Source: an uncultured Parabacteroides sp.
GTDB taxonomy: Bacteria; Bacteroidota; Bacteroidia; Bacteroidales; Tannerellaceae
Reading direction: 5' to 3'
Length of the DNA: 40,478 bases
NCBI GenBank assembly: GCA_947036995.1
Contig: CAMQTD010000004.1
Location: forward strand, 1 to 40,478
Below, one piece after another: positions 1-8,230 of this stretch. Position 1 is the stretch's first letter; the number at the start of each line of letters is the position of its first letter. A model generated the notes under the pieces. The model had not been told where the DNA came from. It made no database searches and saw only the letters and a list, made by a program, of their open reading frames with translations. Both the position numbers and the translations under genes were made by a program.

Positions 1-1163
1 AGTGATTTGGCGATACCCATCTCTAAACCTCTTAACTCTGCCAAGCCACGTAGGCGACCGATGCAAGAGTATCCAGGGTTTGTTTTTTTACGTAAGTCGT
101 CTACCATTTGGTGTCCATGATCTGGACGCATAGCGATAGAGCATTGACGGCGTTGCTGAAGTGCTAAAAGCGCTTTCATTACACTATACATATCTACATC
201 ACCTTCTAAATGGTTTGCTTCGTAGAAATTGCCTTCTGCATCACGTTGCGTGCTACGGAAATGGACAAAATCTATTCTGTCTCCAAAACGTTCGATCATA
301 CCAGCCATATCATTATCGCCACGCACACCAAAAGAGCCTGTACATAAACACAAACCATTGCTCTTATTAGGCACTGCTTCGATTAGTTTTTGAACATCTT
401 CTTCAGTACTTAAAATACGTGGTAATCCTAAGATTGGGTATGGAGGATCATCGGGATGAATTACTAATTTAACGCCTGCTTCATCTGCTACAGGTGCTAT
501 TTCACGAAGAAAATAGATTAAGTTTGCACGTAAACGTTCGGCATCAATACCGATGTAACGGTCTAATGCTTCTTGAAATTGCACTACGGTAAAACTCTCT
601 TCTGATCCAGGTAATCCAGCAATCATATTACGAACAAGAAGCGCTTTTTCGTCTTCGCTCATCTCATCAAAACGTGCTTTGGCTTTTGCCTTATCTTCGT
701 CCGAATATTCGGCAGCAGCGGTTGGACGTTTTAGGATATAAAGATCAAAAGCCATAAATGCAGCACGTTCGAAACGTAGAGCCTTAGAGCCATCTGGCAA
801 TTCGTATGCTAAATCAGTACGAGACCAATCCAACACAGGCATAAAGTTATACGTTACTACAGGAACTCCACAAGCGCCTAAGTTACGGATACTCTCTTTA
901 TAGTTCTCGATATATGTTTTGAATTCACCTGTTTGTGTTTTGATATGTTCGTGAACTGGAACACTCTCCACTACCGTCCATTTCAAACCAGCCGATTCGA
1001 TTAATTCAATTCGTTTTTGAATCTCTTCTACAGTCCAAGTTTCGCCATTAGGAATGTGATGCAATGCATTAACCACTCCTGTAGCACCCGCTTGGCGGAT
1101 ATCCCATAGGCTTACTGGGTCGTTAGGACCATACCAGCGCCATGTTTGTTCGCATAAATACAT
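1..1163 (-). CDS. uxuA: Mannonate dehydratase, 3' end cut by window edge
   Basis: UxuA dehydrates D-mannonate to 2-keto-3-deoxygluconate in cytoplasmic glucuronate catabolism. I translated this strand: it opens with [16 protein letters not shown] and continues through [44 protein letters not shown] and MRPDHGHQM, all of which match E. coli UxuA as I remember it. The His and Asp residues in HPDDPP and RPDHGHQ fit the metal site of this TIM-barrel family. About 387 codons are visible and the protein still reads ...[17 protein letters not shown] at base 1, so only a few C-terminal residues and the stop are missing (usual length about 390). It lies 34 nt downstream of the SDR gene on the same strand with no promoter between them, so the two are probably one operon. 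Confidence 0.96.
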   Translation of the reverse strand, partial: MYLCEQTWRWYGPNDPVSLWDIRQAGATGVVNALHHIPNGETWTVEEIQKRIELIESAGLKWTVVESVPVHEHIKTQTGEFKTYIENYKESIRNLGACGVPVVTYNFMPVLDWSRTDLAYELPDGSKALRFERAAFMAFDLYILKRPTAAAEYSDEDKAKAKARFDEMSEDEKALLVRNMIAGLPGSEESFTVVQFQEALDRYIGIDAERLRANLIYFLREIAPVADEAGVKLVIHPDDPPYPILGLPRILSTEEDVQKLIEAVPNKSNGLCLCTGSFGVRGDNDMAGMIERFGDRIDFVHFRSTQRDAEGNFYEANHLEGDVDMYSVMKALLALQQRRQCSIAMRPDHGHQMVDDLRKKTNPGYSCIGRLRGLAELRGLEMGIAKS

Positions 1164-1197
1164 AGGTATATATTATTTATAAAAATGGATACTTTAA

Positions 1198-2010
1198 TTA
1201 AATACTAAATGCGTCAAAACCACCATCAATAGGCACTACGGTTCCTGTTACAAAGGCAGAAGCATCACTTGCTAACCATTGCAGTGTACCCAATAACTCT
1301 TCTGGCTCACCAAAACGACCGAATGGTGTATGTGCAATAATTGTTTCGGCACGCGGTGTTAACGATCCATCTGCATTGGTTAACAACGCACGGTTTTGCT
1401 CAGTTAAGAAAAATCCTGGAGCCATTGCATTTACACGCAAGCCTGAACCAAATTTAGTTGCTAGCTCTCCAGCCATATACTGTGTGAAGTTACTTACTGC
1501 TGCTTTAGCTGCACCGTAACCAACCACACGTGTTAATGGACGCAATGCTGATTCTGAAGAGATATTAATAATACATCCTTTCTTCTGCTCCACCATTGCT
1601 TTAGCAAAAACCATTGTTGGCATTACTGTTCCGAAAAGGTTAAGGTCTACCACTTTACGGAAAGCATCTATTTGAAGATCAAAGATTGTTTGATCTGGAC
1701 CAATAGTAGCTCCACCCATGTTTCCACCTGCTGCATTGATTAACACATCAATACGACCATATTTGCCAAGTATGATATCTCTGTTTTGCTCCAAAATATC
1801 CTTATCTAATACATCTGTTTGTAAAAACAGCGCTTCGTAACCTTTAGCTTTAATATCATCAACCAATTGATTACCTGCTTCTTCATTTCTGTCAAGAACA
1901 ACCACGCTAGCACCTTCGGCTGCTAAGTGATGAGACATACATGAACCTAAAATACCACATCCCCCTGTAATAAGGATTACTTTTTGATTAACAGAAAATA
2001 GATTTGTCAT
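1198..2010 (-). CDS. SDR-family oxidoreductase, probable D-mannonate oxidoreductase (fructuronate reductase)
   Basis: A classical short-chain dehydrogenase/reductase of about 270 aa. It has the nucleotide-binding motif TGGCGILGS near the N-terminus, NAAGG in the middle, a catalytic Ser in NISSES and the YGAAK (YxxxK) active site. The ATG at 2010 (MTNLFSVNQKV) is preferred over an in-frame upstream start at 2061, because the SDR fold begins directly after it and the extra 17 residues look like leader. Its place just upstream of uxuA suggests that it reduces fructuronate to mannonate, the step done by the unrelated UxuB in E. coli. That substrate is inferred from context; other SDRs (gluconate 5-dehydrogenase, KduD) look alike. 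A good promoter lies at 2078-2109. Confidence 0.85.
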   Translation of the reverse strand: MTNLFSVNQKVILITGGCGILGSCMSHHLAAEGASVVVLDRNEEAGNQLVDDIKAKGYEALFLQTDVLDKDILEQNRDIILGKYGRIDVLINAAGGNMGGATIGPDQTIFDLQIDAFRKVVDLNLFGTVMPTMVFAKAMVEQKKGCIINISSESALRPLTRVVGYGAAKAAVSNFTQYMAGELATKFGSGLRVNAMAPGFFLTEQNRALLTNADGSLTPRAETIIAHTPFGRFGEPEELLGTLQWLASDASAFVTGTVVPIDGGFDAFSI

Positions 2011-2077
2011 TTTTGATTTGTTTATACGTGTGATAAATTCAAATTTACTACCTCTTTGCATATAAAATATACAATTA

Positions 2078-2109
2078 CAAATCTATCTGTTTTTGTCAAA
2101 CAAAACAAA
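2078..2109 (-). promoter_or_regulatory. Bacteroides-type promoter for the SDR-uxuA operon
   Basis: Read on the minus strand this is TTTG (2109-2106), 20 nt, then TAGATTTG (2085-2078). It matches the Bacteroidota primary sigma consensus TTTG-N19-21-TAnnTTTG. The leader to the ATG at 2010 would be roughly 60 nt. Confidence 0.75.
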
Positions 2110-2252
2110 CAATAACGTAACAGAAAGCTGTATTTTATTTGTGAAATTATATGCTTTACTGACATAATGGAAATCAGATAGTTTGATAAATATAAGATTG
2201 TTGTCTCATTTTATATGATATTAGATAGTGTACATCATGTAATTTCACCAAA

Positions 2253-2284
2253 TTTCATGATCCCGACTTTTTTATCTACCTTTG
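2253..2284 (+). promoter_or_regulatory. Promoter of rpe-comEC
   Basis: TACCTTTG at 2277-2284 is a perfect -7 element. TTTC at 2253-2256, 20 nt upstream, is a one-mismatch -33 element. The ATG of rpe follows 24 nt after the -7 box. Confidence 0.7.
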
Positions 2285-2308
2285 TAGACATAAACATATA
2301 ATAAAGCT

Positions 2309-2959
2309 ATGACACCTAAAATTGCACCCTCTCTGCTATCAGCAGATTTTCTACACCTTGCACAAGACGTAGAGATGATAAACAACAGCGAAGCCGATTG
2401 GTTTCACTTAGACATTATGGATGGCGTATTTGTTCCTAACATCTCATTTGGATTCCCTATTCTTCAAGCAATTAAACCGATTTGCAAGAAGCCGATGGAT
2501 GTACACTTAATGATTGTTGAACCGCAGAAATTTGTAAAAGAAATTGCTGCAGCTGGTGCTTATATGATGAACGTGCATTATGAAGCTTGCACACACCTAC
2601 ACCGTACCATCGGAGCAATCAAAGAAGCTGGGATGAAAGCTGGTGTTACCCTCAACCCACACACGCCTATTTCTGTACTCGAAGATATTATTCAAGAGTT
2701 AGATATGGTTTTGCTGATGTCGGTAAATCCAGGATTTGGCGGACAAAGCTTTATTGAGCATACAGTAGATAAAACAACCCGTCTAAAAGAGATGATTACA
2801 AGCAAGGGGTTGAATACACTTATCCAAGTAGATGGTGGTGTAAACCTAGAAACTGGCAAACGTTTAGTGGATGCTGGTGCTGATGTACTTGTTGCTGGAA
2901 ACTTTGTATTTAATAGTCCAGACCCAATACATACCATTCACGAGTTAAAAATGTTGTAA
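2309..2959 (+). CDS. rpe: Ribulose-phosphate 3-epimerase
   Basis: Interconverts ribulose 5-phosphate and xylulose 5-phosphate in the non-oxidative pentose phosphate pathway. The 216-aa TIM barrel is normal length for the family. Family motifs are in order: SLLSADF at the N-terminus, HLDIMDGVFVPNISFG (metal-binding His/Asp), MDVHLMI, VNPGFGGQSFI and VDGGVN with the phosphate-binding end. Start and stop are unambiguous. comEC begins 12 nt after the stop, so the two probably share the promoter at 2253-2284, although no functional link is obvious. Confidence 0.97.
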   Translation: MTPKIAPSLLSADFLHLAQDVEMINNSEADWFHLDIMDGVFVPNISFGFPILQAIKPICKKPMDVHLMIVEPQKFVKEIAAAGAYMMNVHYEACTHLHRTIGAIKEAGMKAGVTLNPHTPISVLEDIIQELDMVLLMSVNPGFGGQSFIEHTVDKTTRLKEMITSKGLNTLIQVDGGVNLETGKRLVDAGADVLVAGNFVFNSPDPIHTIHELKML

Positions 2960-2971
2960 TACACAGCTCTC

Positions 2972-4525
2972 ATGATACGAGAAATAAGAAAGCGACCGTT
3001 CATTCGGTTGCTCTCTTTTTACATACTAGGAATCACCATACAATACCACTACCCCCCTTTCGTGCAATTATCATACCTCTTATTACTAGTAGGTTTTGCC
3101 GGAATCATATATAGTCGCTTTCGTAAAACCAAAGATTATATTCAAAAACAGTGGTTATGGGGCATTATGTGCCTTTGCTCAATACTGTTTATATCCATAC
3201 AGTTTACACACCATCAACAAAAATGCAATGAATGGACAGCGCCTTACGCCTATTTATCTGCTGCAGTCACCATTGAAGAAATACCGCGCTATTCAAATAA
3301 ATCAATTCATACAATAGCTAGAATAGATCAGTTTATCACTCCCGATTCTATTATTCCATCAAACAAAAGAGTTCAGCTGTTCTTTCCGAAACACACCGCA
3401 ATTGAATTGATACTACCTGGTGAAAGACTCCTTATACATGGTAAGTTTCAACAGGCATACAAGCTGTTATCTCCTGCAAAAGGAATTGCGGCATCTGCTT
3501 ATATTTCTCAGAATCATCATACACCACATCCTATAGAATATCCGCTTTCGATCAAACAAAAACTCCTTAGATATCAATATCATTTATCAAAAAGATTAGA
3601 AAAACTACCGATACCTAAAGAGTCTCAAACTATTTTAGCTGCTATTAGTTTGGGGAATAGTACACTTTTAACGCCCGATTTACGGTCTAAATTCTCTATT
3701 ACTGGCTGTGCGCACCTGCTTGCTGTGAGTGGTTTTCATGTAACGATTATTACAGGGACACTGTTTCTTTTATTAGGGTGTATTCCGTTTATTGCTCACA
3801 ACCATATACTTATACGCATACTTACGTTATTGCTAGTTTGGGTATTTGCTCTTTTGACTGGACTTTCACCAGCAACTGTACGTGCTTCAACAATGGTTAC
3901 GCTATATATAGTTTGTATGTTGCTGAATGAACAAAATGAACGCTACAATACATTAGCTGCTGCTGCTTTTTTGATGTTGCTTTATCAACCTCTCTATCTG
4001 TTTGATCTTGGGTTTCAATTGAGTTTTCTCGCTCTTTTGGCTATACTCTACTTACATCCTATATTCAGTCGATGGATTAAAGTACGCAATCCAATCGTTG
4101 CAATGCCGTGGAATTGTTTAACGCTTTCGCTTGCCGCACAAGTTGGTACTGTTCCGTTATGTCTTTATACTTTTGGTTCTTTTCCTTTGCTGTTTCTTTT
4201 CACCAATATACCGCTTACTATTTTTGCCACAATATTGATTCCGCTTACGTTGGGTTGGTTAGTGATTGAGCCTTGGTTTCCTTGGTTGTCAGGTATAGTT
4301 GCAACTATTATTAAGGGCGTTAGTTCATGGATGGTGTTAGTTATTGACTCATTTAGTAGTGTGCCTGGTGCAGCAATTCAACATTCGTTTAATCAATTTG
4401 AAATGTTTGCGAGTTATCTTTTTATCTTTGCAACATGCTGTTTGTTTAAATACAAACAGCCAAAAAATTTAATTTTCTGGCTGTTTACTATTTTAGTCTT
4501 TATCATTATTCAATACTGCAAATAG
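2972..4525 (+). CDS. comEC: ComEC/Rec2-family competence protein, short form
   Basis: A 517-aa polytopic membrane protein. An N-terminal DUF4131-like part has several helices and a soluble stretch (about residues 80-190). The Competence core follows, with HLLAVSGFHVTIITG near residue 248 and TGLSPATVRASTMVT near 300, both typical of ComEC channels that move single-stranded DNA across the inner membrane. The protein ends after the last membrane helices, so the C-terminal metallo-beta-lactamase-like nuclease domain of longer ComEC proteins is absent. It is translated in an operon-like arrangement after rpe. Its stop lies 5 nt from the convergent sulfatase stop. The family call is firm; a role in DNA uptake in this organism is inferred. 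Confidence 0.9.
   Translation: MIREIRKRPFIRLLSFYILGITIQYHYPPFVQLSYLLLLVGFAGIIYSRFRKTKDYIQKQWLWGIMCLCSILFISIQFTHHQQKCNEWTAPYAYLSAAVTIEEIPRYSNKSIHTIARIDQFITPDSIIPSNKRVQLFFPKHTAIELILPGERLLIHGKFQQAYKLLSPAKGIAASAYISQNHHTPHPIEYPLSIKQKLLRYQYHLSKRLEKLPIPKESQTILAAISLGNSTLLTPDLRSKFSITGCAHLLAVSGFHVTIITGTLFLLLGCIPFIAHNHILIRILTLLLVWVFALLTGLSPATVRASTMVTLYIVCMLLNEQNERYNTLAAAAFLMLLYQPLYLFDLGFQLSFLALLAILYLHPIFSRWIKVRNPIVAMPWNCLTLSLAAQVGTVPLCLYTFGSFPLLFLFTNIPLTIFATILIPLTLGWLVIEPWFPWLSGIVATIIKGVSSWMVLVIDSFSSVPGAAIQHSFNQFEMFASYLFIFATCCLFKYKQPKNLIFWLFTILVFIIIQYCK
4437..4483 (-). terminator. Hairpins inside the comEC 3' end, probable terminator for the sulfatase
   Basis: Downstream of the sulfatase stop on the minus strand, CAGCCA (4483-4478) and TGGCTG (4462-4457) form a stem with A/T-rich inner pairing and a T-rich tail. 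The same TGGCTG arm can instead pair with the next arm, since GCTGTTTGT (4437-4445) and ACAAACAGC (4452-4460) are perfect complements. The two hairpins are mutually exclusive and both lie within comEC codons. Confidence 0.4.
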
Positions 4526-4530
4526 GTATC

Positions 4531-5964
4531 TTAATATAAGGGCCAGTTAGCATCCGGAGTATGCTCTGCTAGCATTGTCTTTTTCATTGAAGCTACACGT
4601 TCAGGGTGTTTTGCTGCCACATTATGCTTTTCTTGTGGATCTGCTGATAGGTTGTAAAGTTCGTAGATACTGTTCTCTCCTTGCTTTACCTGCAAGCGAA
4701 TCAATTTCCAATTATCTTTGCGTAGTGCTTGTTTGCCACCACCCTCATGGAATTCGAAATAAAGATGGTCGTGCAAACGCTGTCTTCCTTTTCCTGTTAA
4801 TGTAGGTAAGATACTCACGCCATCACCACCTTTTGATTTCTTTTTAATTACATCCGAAAAAGTAGGCATCATATCCCAGAAAGAGCACATCAAGTCTGTT
4901 TCTGTTCCTGCAGCAATACGACCTGGCCAAGAAGCAATAAACGGAACACGAATACCACCTTCATATAAATCACGCTTGTATCCTCTATAAATACCATTTC
5001 CATTAAAGAACACAGGATCGGCTCCACCTTCACGGTGTGGACCATTATCACTACAGAACACGATTAATGTATTATCGTATAACCCTTGATCTTTCAGTTT
5101 TTGAACAATTTGCCCAACATACACATCGAGGCGATATACCATTGCTGCAAATGTAGCGCGAGGGAAGTTCTGAGAGCAATATCCACCTTTACGGAAGTTT
5201 GGCCCAGAATCTAATCCTTTGTGAGGCTTTTCAGGGTATACACCTCTGAATTTACGAATGATACTATCCTCTGGAACGATTAATTCTGCATGAGGTAATA
5301 TATAAGGAAGGAAAAGGAAAAAGTTATCCGATTTATTTTTATCTATAAATTCAAGTGCCTTGTCGTGAATCAAATCTTGCGTATATGTACCATAGGCTCC
5401 ATTATCATTTTCGGGCAAATCGATTCTTTTATCGTTTTCCCAAAGGTGATCCGCATAATAATTGTGAGCTAATAGTTGGCAGTTAAAGCCATAAAACTCA
5501 TCAACACCTTGATTGTTCGGGTCACCTGTAGAACCCGGAGAGCCCAATCCCCATTTACCAAAAGTACCAGTTGTGTAACCTGCATTTTTAAATACCGAGA
5601 TTAATGATGGTATTCCTGCAGGGAGTGCAAACTGTCCCTCGGGAGCAAGTTCTTTATTTCCTCTGATAGGTGTATGTCCAGAGTGTAGTCCTGTAATAAG
5701 CGATGCTCTAGACGGAGCACTTACTGTAGTTCCCGAATAGCACTGCGTAAAACGCATACCCTCTTGAGCCAACTGATCTATATTCGGTGTACTGAACTTC
5801 TCCTGTCCATAACAACTCAAATCACCATATCCTAAATCGTCTGCAATAATATAAATTACATTGGGGCGTTTTGCATCCGCTTTAACGGCAGGATTGGCAG
5901 CATGTGCTATTAAAGGAAAAAATAAGCCTGCAGCATAGCTGCTAGCGAGTAAAACGTTCTTCAT
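4531..5964 (-). CDS. Secreted sulfatase, Ser-type (arylsulfatase / GalNAc-6-sulfatase-like)
   Basis: A 477-aa type I sulfatase with a signal peptide (MKNVLLASSYAAGLFFPLIAHA). NVIYIIADDLGYGD (Asp42, Asp43) supplies metal ligands. The modification motif is S82-A-P-S-R followed by ASLITG. The residue converted to formylglycine is therefore Ser, which in this family needs the radical-SAM maturase anSME; none is encoded in the window. FGKWGLG and VFCSDNGPH add active-site residues. The closest general type is the arylsulfatase A/GalNAc-6-sulfatase group, acting on sulfated glycans such as mucin or glycosaminoglycans, but the substrate cannot be read from sequence. It is divergent from the GHL10 gene and may have a functional link to it through glycan use. 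Confidence 0.93.
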   Translation of the reverse strand: MKNVLLASSYAAGLFFPLIAHAANPAVKADAKRPNVIYIIADDLGYGDLSCYGQEKFSTPNIDQLAQEGMRFTQCYSGTTVSAPSRASLITGLHSGHTPIRGNKELAPEGQFALPAGIPSLISVFKNAGYTTGTFGKWGLGSPGSTGDPNNQGVDEFYGFNCQLLAHNYYADHLWENDKRIDLPENDNGAYGTYTQDLIHDKALEFIDKNKSDNFFLFLPYILPHAELIVPEDSIIRKFRGVYPEKPHKGLDSGPNFRKGGYCSQNFPRATFAAMVYRLDVYVGQIVQKLKDQGLYDNTLIVFCSDNGPHREGGADPVFFNGNGIYRGYKRDLYEGGIRVPFIASWPGRIAAGTETDLMCSFWDMMPTFSDVIKKKSKGGDGVSILPTLTGKGRQRLHDHLYFEFHEGGGKQALRKDNWKLIRLQVKQGENSIYELYNLSADPQEKHNVAAKHPERVASMKKTMLAEHTPDANWPLY

Positions 5965-6001
5965 TGGTTATTCTATTTAAGTTTTATTTTTTATAAGTTT
6001 A

Positions 6002-6009
6002 CAAATCTA
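6002..6009 (-). promoter_or_regulatory. -7 promoter element of the sulfatase gene
   Basis: Minus-strand TAGATTTG fits TAnnTTTG and lies 37 nt upstream of the sulfatase ATG. No convincing TTTG is seen at -33. Confidence 0.5.
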
Positions 6010-6073
6010 TAAAAATTCAAGTTATATTATGGTCTCTAAACAAATAAATCTGCTATATATCTCTTAATTTTAT

Positions 6074-6081
6074 TACTTTTG
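6074..6081 (+). promoter_or_regulatory. -7 promoter element of the GHL10 gene
   Basis: TACTTTTG fits TAnnTTTG and ends 29 nt before the chosen ATG. No clear -33 TTTG is visible upstream. Confidence 0.5.
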
Positions 6082-6110
6082 TAGCATATATTAAAAACAG
6101 ATTGCCTCTA

Positions 6111-7601
6111 ATGACAAAAAAATATTGCTTAATAATTCTCTGTTTATACATTGCATCTTCGCTCTTTGCTTCTCCTAAACATGAAATCCGTGCCGTCTGG
6201 TTAAGTACGATCTATGGATTGGATTGGCCACAAACACGAGCTACCAACGAGGCTAGTAGTAAGGTACAGCAAGCAGCCCTATGTGAGATGTTAGACAAAC
6301 TAAAGGAGGCAAACTTCAACACTGTTTTTATTCAAGCACGTTTAAGAGGAAACCTAATCTACCCTTCTAAAATTGAATCTTTTAATTTTATCTTTTCGGG
6401 TAAGGCAGGTGTTGCACCACCTTACGACCCGTTAGAGTTTGCAATCGAAGAGTGCCATAAGCGCGGTATGGAGTGTCATGCATGGCTTGTAACTTTCCCT
6501 CTTGGCACACAAAAGAGCGTGAAAGCACAGGGTAAATCAAGTGTTGTAAGAAAACATCCGAAGCTTTGTAAAAAACATGGCAACGAATGGTATCTCGATC
6601 CAGGCGTACCAGGCACGATTGACTACCTATCTTCACTTGTAAAAGAGGTTGTTACCAATTACGACATTGATGGCATTCAGTTCGACTATATCCGTTACCC
6701 CGAGGAGGCACACCGCTTCCCCGACAAAGCTGTACATGCAAAATATGGAAAAGGCACAAAACGTGACGATTGGAGACGAAATAATATCAATCGCTTGGTA
6801 TTCCGTCTGTACGATGATGTTAAGGCTATTAAACCGTGGGTACAAGTAAGCAGCTCCCCTTTAGGAAAATACAACGACATCGAAAAGGTGCCTAATGCTG
6901 GATGGACTGCCTACCGAAGTGTTCATCAAGACCCTGTGTTGTGGCTTAATAAGGGTAAACATGATATGATTGCCCCCATGATGTATTATCAAGACAACAA
7001 CTTTTATCCTTTTGTAGATAATTGGATGGAAAACAGCAACGGACGAATTATCATCCCTGGACTAGGAGCCTATCGCATGGACAAAAAAGAATCTGATTGG
7101 GATATCACAGCAATTACCAATCAGATTAAATACAGTAGAAATGCAGCTACTGCTGGATGTGCTTATTTTAGATGTCGCAATGTATTAGACAACTCTAAAG
7201 GACTTTACAAGCAACTAAAAGATAGCTTTTATATACACCCTGCACTCCTCCCCCCTTTAACGTGGCTCAATGATACTGTACCAAGTAAACCCTCCGAAAT
7301 ACATGTAGAACGTATTGGGAGTGAGTTGAAACTTTCGTGGGACGCAACACAAAAGCCTACGAAAAATAATAAGTCCGAAACAACAACGTATACTCTTTAT
7401 TATGCGATAACAGATTCTATTGATACCAACACAAGCAGCAGTATTATAGAAACTGGAATCCGAGGAAACGAAATATATCTTCAGGTAGATACAATACAAG
7501 AGCAAATTTATTCGTTTCAAATAACGGCTTCATCTCGCTACCATATCGAAAGTGAACCGTCAAACCTCACATTATATTATCAATCTCATTTTATCAAATA
7601 A
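6111..7601 (+). CDS. Secreted glycosyl-hydrolase-like 10 (DUF187/YngK-type) protein
   Basis: About 496 aa, with a signal peptide (MTKKYCLIILCLYIASSLFASP). The ATG at 6111 is chosen over an in-frame TTG at 6102. The N-terminal 330 residues show the GHL10 TIM-barrel pattern: EIRAVWLSTIYGLDWP, a long KLKEANFNTVFIQARLRG segment, YDPLEFAIEECHKRGMECHAWL, IDGIQFDYIRYPEE and DMIAPMMYYQ. The acidic residues in QFDYIRYPEE are the likely active-site region. The last 120 residues resemble a fibronectin type III-like domain (PSEIHVERIGSELKLSWDA). Family members are envelope proteins often linked to peptidoglycan or glycan processing, but their activity is poorly defined. It is transcribed divergently from the sulfatase. 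Confidence 0.88.
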   Translation: MTKKYCLIILCLYIASSLFASPKHEIRAVWLSTIYGLDWPQTRATNEASSKVQQAALCEMLDKLKEANFNTVFIQARLRGNLIYPSKIESFNFIFSGKAGVAPPYDPLEFAIEECHKRGMECHAWLVTFPLGTQKSVKAQGKSSVVRKHPKLCKKHGNEWYLDPGVPGTIDYLSSLVKEVVTNYDIDGIQFDYIRYPEEAHRFPDKAVHAKYGKGTKRDDWRRNNINRLVFRLYDDVKAIKPWVQVSSSPLGKYNDIEKVPNAGWTAYRSVHQDPVLWLNKGKHDMIAPMMYYQDNNFYPFVDNWMENSNGRIIIPGLGAYRMDKKESDWDITAITNQIKYSRNAATAGCAYFRCRNVLDNSKGLYKQLKDSFYIHPALLPPLTWLNDTVPSKPSEIHVERIGSELKLSWDATQKPTKNNKSETTTYTLYYAITDSIDTNTSSSIIETGIRGNEIYLQVDTIQEQIYSFQITASSRYHIESEPSNLTLYYQSHFIK

Positions 7602-7664
7602 CGGTATTTCTTTCTTTTATTACTTAAAATTAGACGGTTAATATTGTTATTTGTTATTTTTTTG

Positions 7665-7672
7665 TACCTTTG
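7665..7672 (+). promoter_or_regulatory. -7 promoter element almost touching a start codon
   Basis: TACCTTTG is a perfect Bacteroides -7 box. Only 6 nt (CCTGCG) separate it from the ATG at 7679. If it is used, transcription would begin at or within a few bases of that ATG. Confidence 0.5.
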
Positions 7673-7678
7673 CCTGCG

Positions 7679-8113
7679 ATGAAAAAGAGTTTAATACATA
7701 GCATTCTTTTAATTCTGATCCTATCTATTTCGTATGGAGGATCAGGGTTTAGCTATATGACCTACTGCTGCAACGACTGTGAAGCTTTTGGTCTTAGTAG
7801 CGTATTGAATGGAAAATGTTGCGACACACATCATCACCACTTCGAAGAGACAGAAGAGGGTTGCATCAATTTCTATCATACTGATCACGACTCTTTCTGC
7901 GATATGGAACGCTTGCCAGTTAATTGGCTTTCAGAATCAGCAGCATTCCCAATACTCCAACCTGTTATTATTGATTTGAATCTTTTCTTTTCACATAAAC
8001 AGCTATACCCTATTCCTCTCGACAATATGGGGCAAGATATGCTTTACAAGCAGAATCAGACTCCCATCTCTCCAAAAGAATACTTATCGCTACTCACCGT
8101 ATTAATTATTTGA
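7679..8113 (+). CDS. Small secreted Cys/His-rich protein, resembles the HYC_CC_PP family
   Basis: 144 aa from the ATG at 7679; an in-frame TTG at 7670 lies inside the -7 box and is rejected. The N-terminus (MKKSLIHSILLILILSISYG) is a hydrophobic export signal. The mature part is rich in potential metal ligands: Cys30, Cys31 and Cys34, Cys47-Cys48, His51-54, Cys62, His67, His70 and Cys74. The C-terminus (PISPKEYLSLLTVLII) is short and hydrophobic. This pattern of YC, CC and a proline-containing tail recalls small Bacteroidota proteins called HYC_CC_PP, which are found beside TonB receptors and HMA proteins. That match is from memory and inferential. The next two genes are exactly such a receptor and an HMA protein, so a role in metal binding outside the inner membrane is likely. 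Confidence 0.72.
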   Translation: MKKSLIHSILLILILSISYGGSGFSYMTYCCNDCEAFGLSSVLNGKCCDTHHHHFEETEEGCINFYHTDHDSFCDMERLPVNWLSESAAFPILQPVIIDLNLFFSHKQLYPIPLDNMGQDMLYKQNQTPISPKEYLSLLTVLII

Positions 8114-8229
8114 ATTTCTTTTTTGTACTTCTAACCAAATCGTTAGAAGCGAATGATGCTACTGTTTGATTAACAAACGGAAGCCGATTCTTTATTTTTA
8201 CTATTGAAATAAAAACAAAAAAAGAAATT
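8113..8229 (+). other. Structured intergenic region before the TonB receptor gene
   Basis: The gap is bounded by an inverted repeat: AATTTCTTTTTTG (8113-8125) faces CAAAAAAAGAAATT (8216-8229), identical except for one extra A. Inside are two small hairpins: CTTCTAAC/GTTAGAAG (8128-8135 with 8142-8149) and GTTTG/CAAAC (8164-8168 with 8174-8178). No known riboswitch core is recognised. Confidence 0.45.
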
Positions 8230-8230
8230 C

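Noticed and set aside
8114-8230. Cobalamin or other known riboswitch before the TonB receptor
   Set aside because: The gap is short and I could not find the conserved core of any riboswitch class I know; only generic hairpins are visible.
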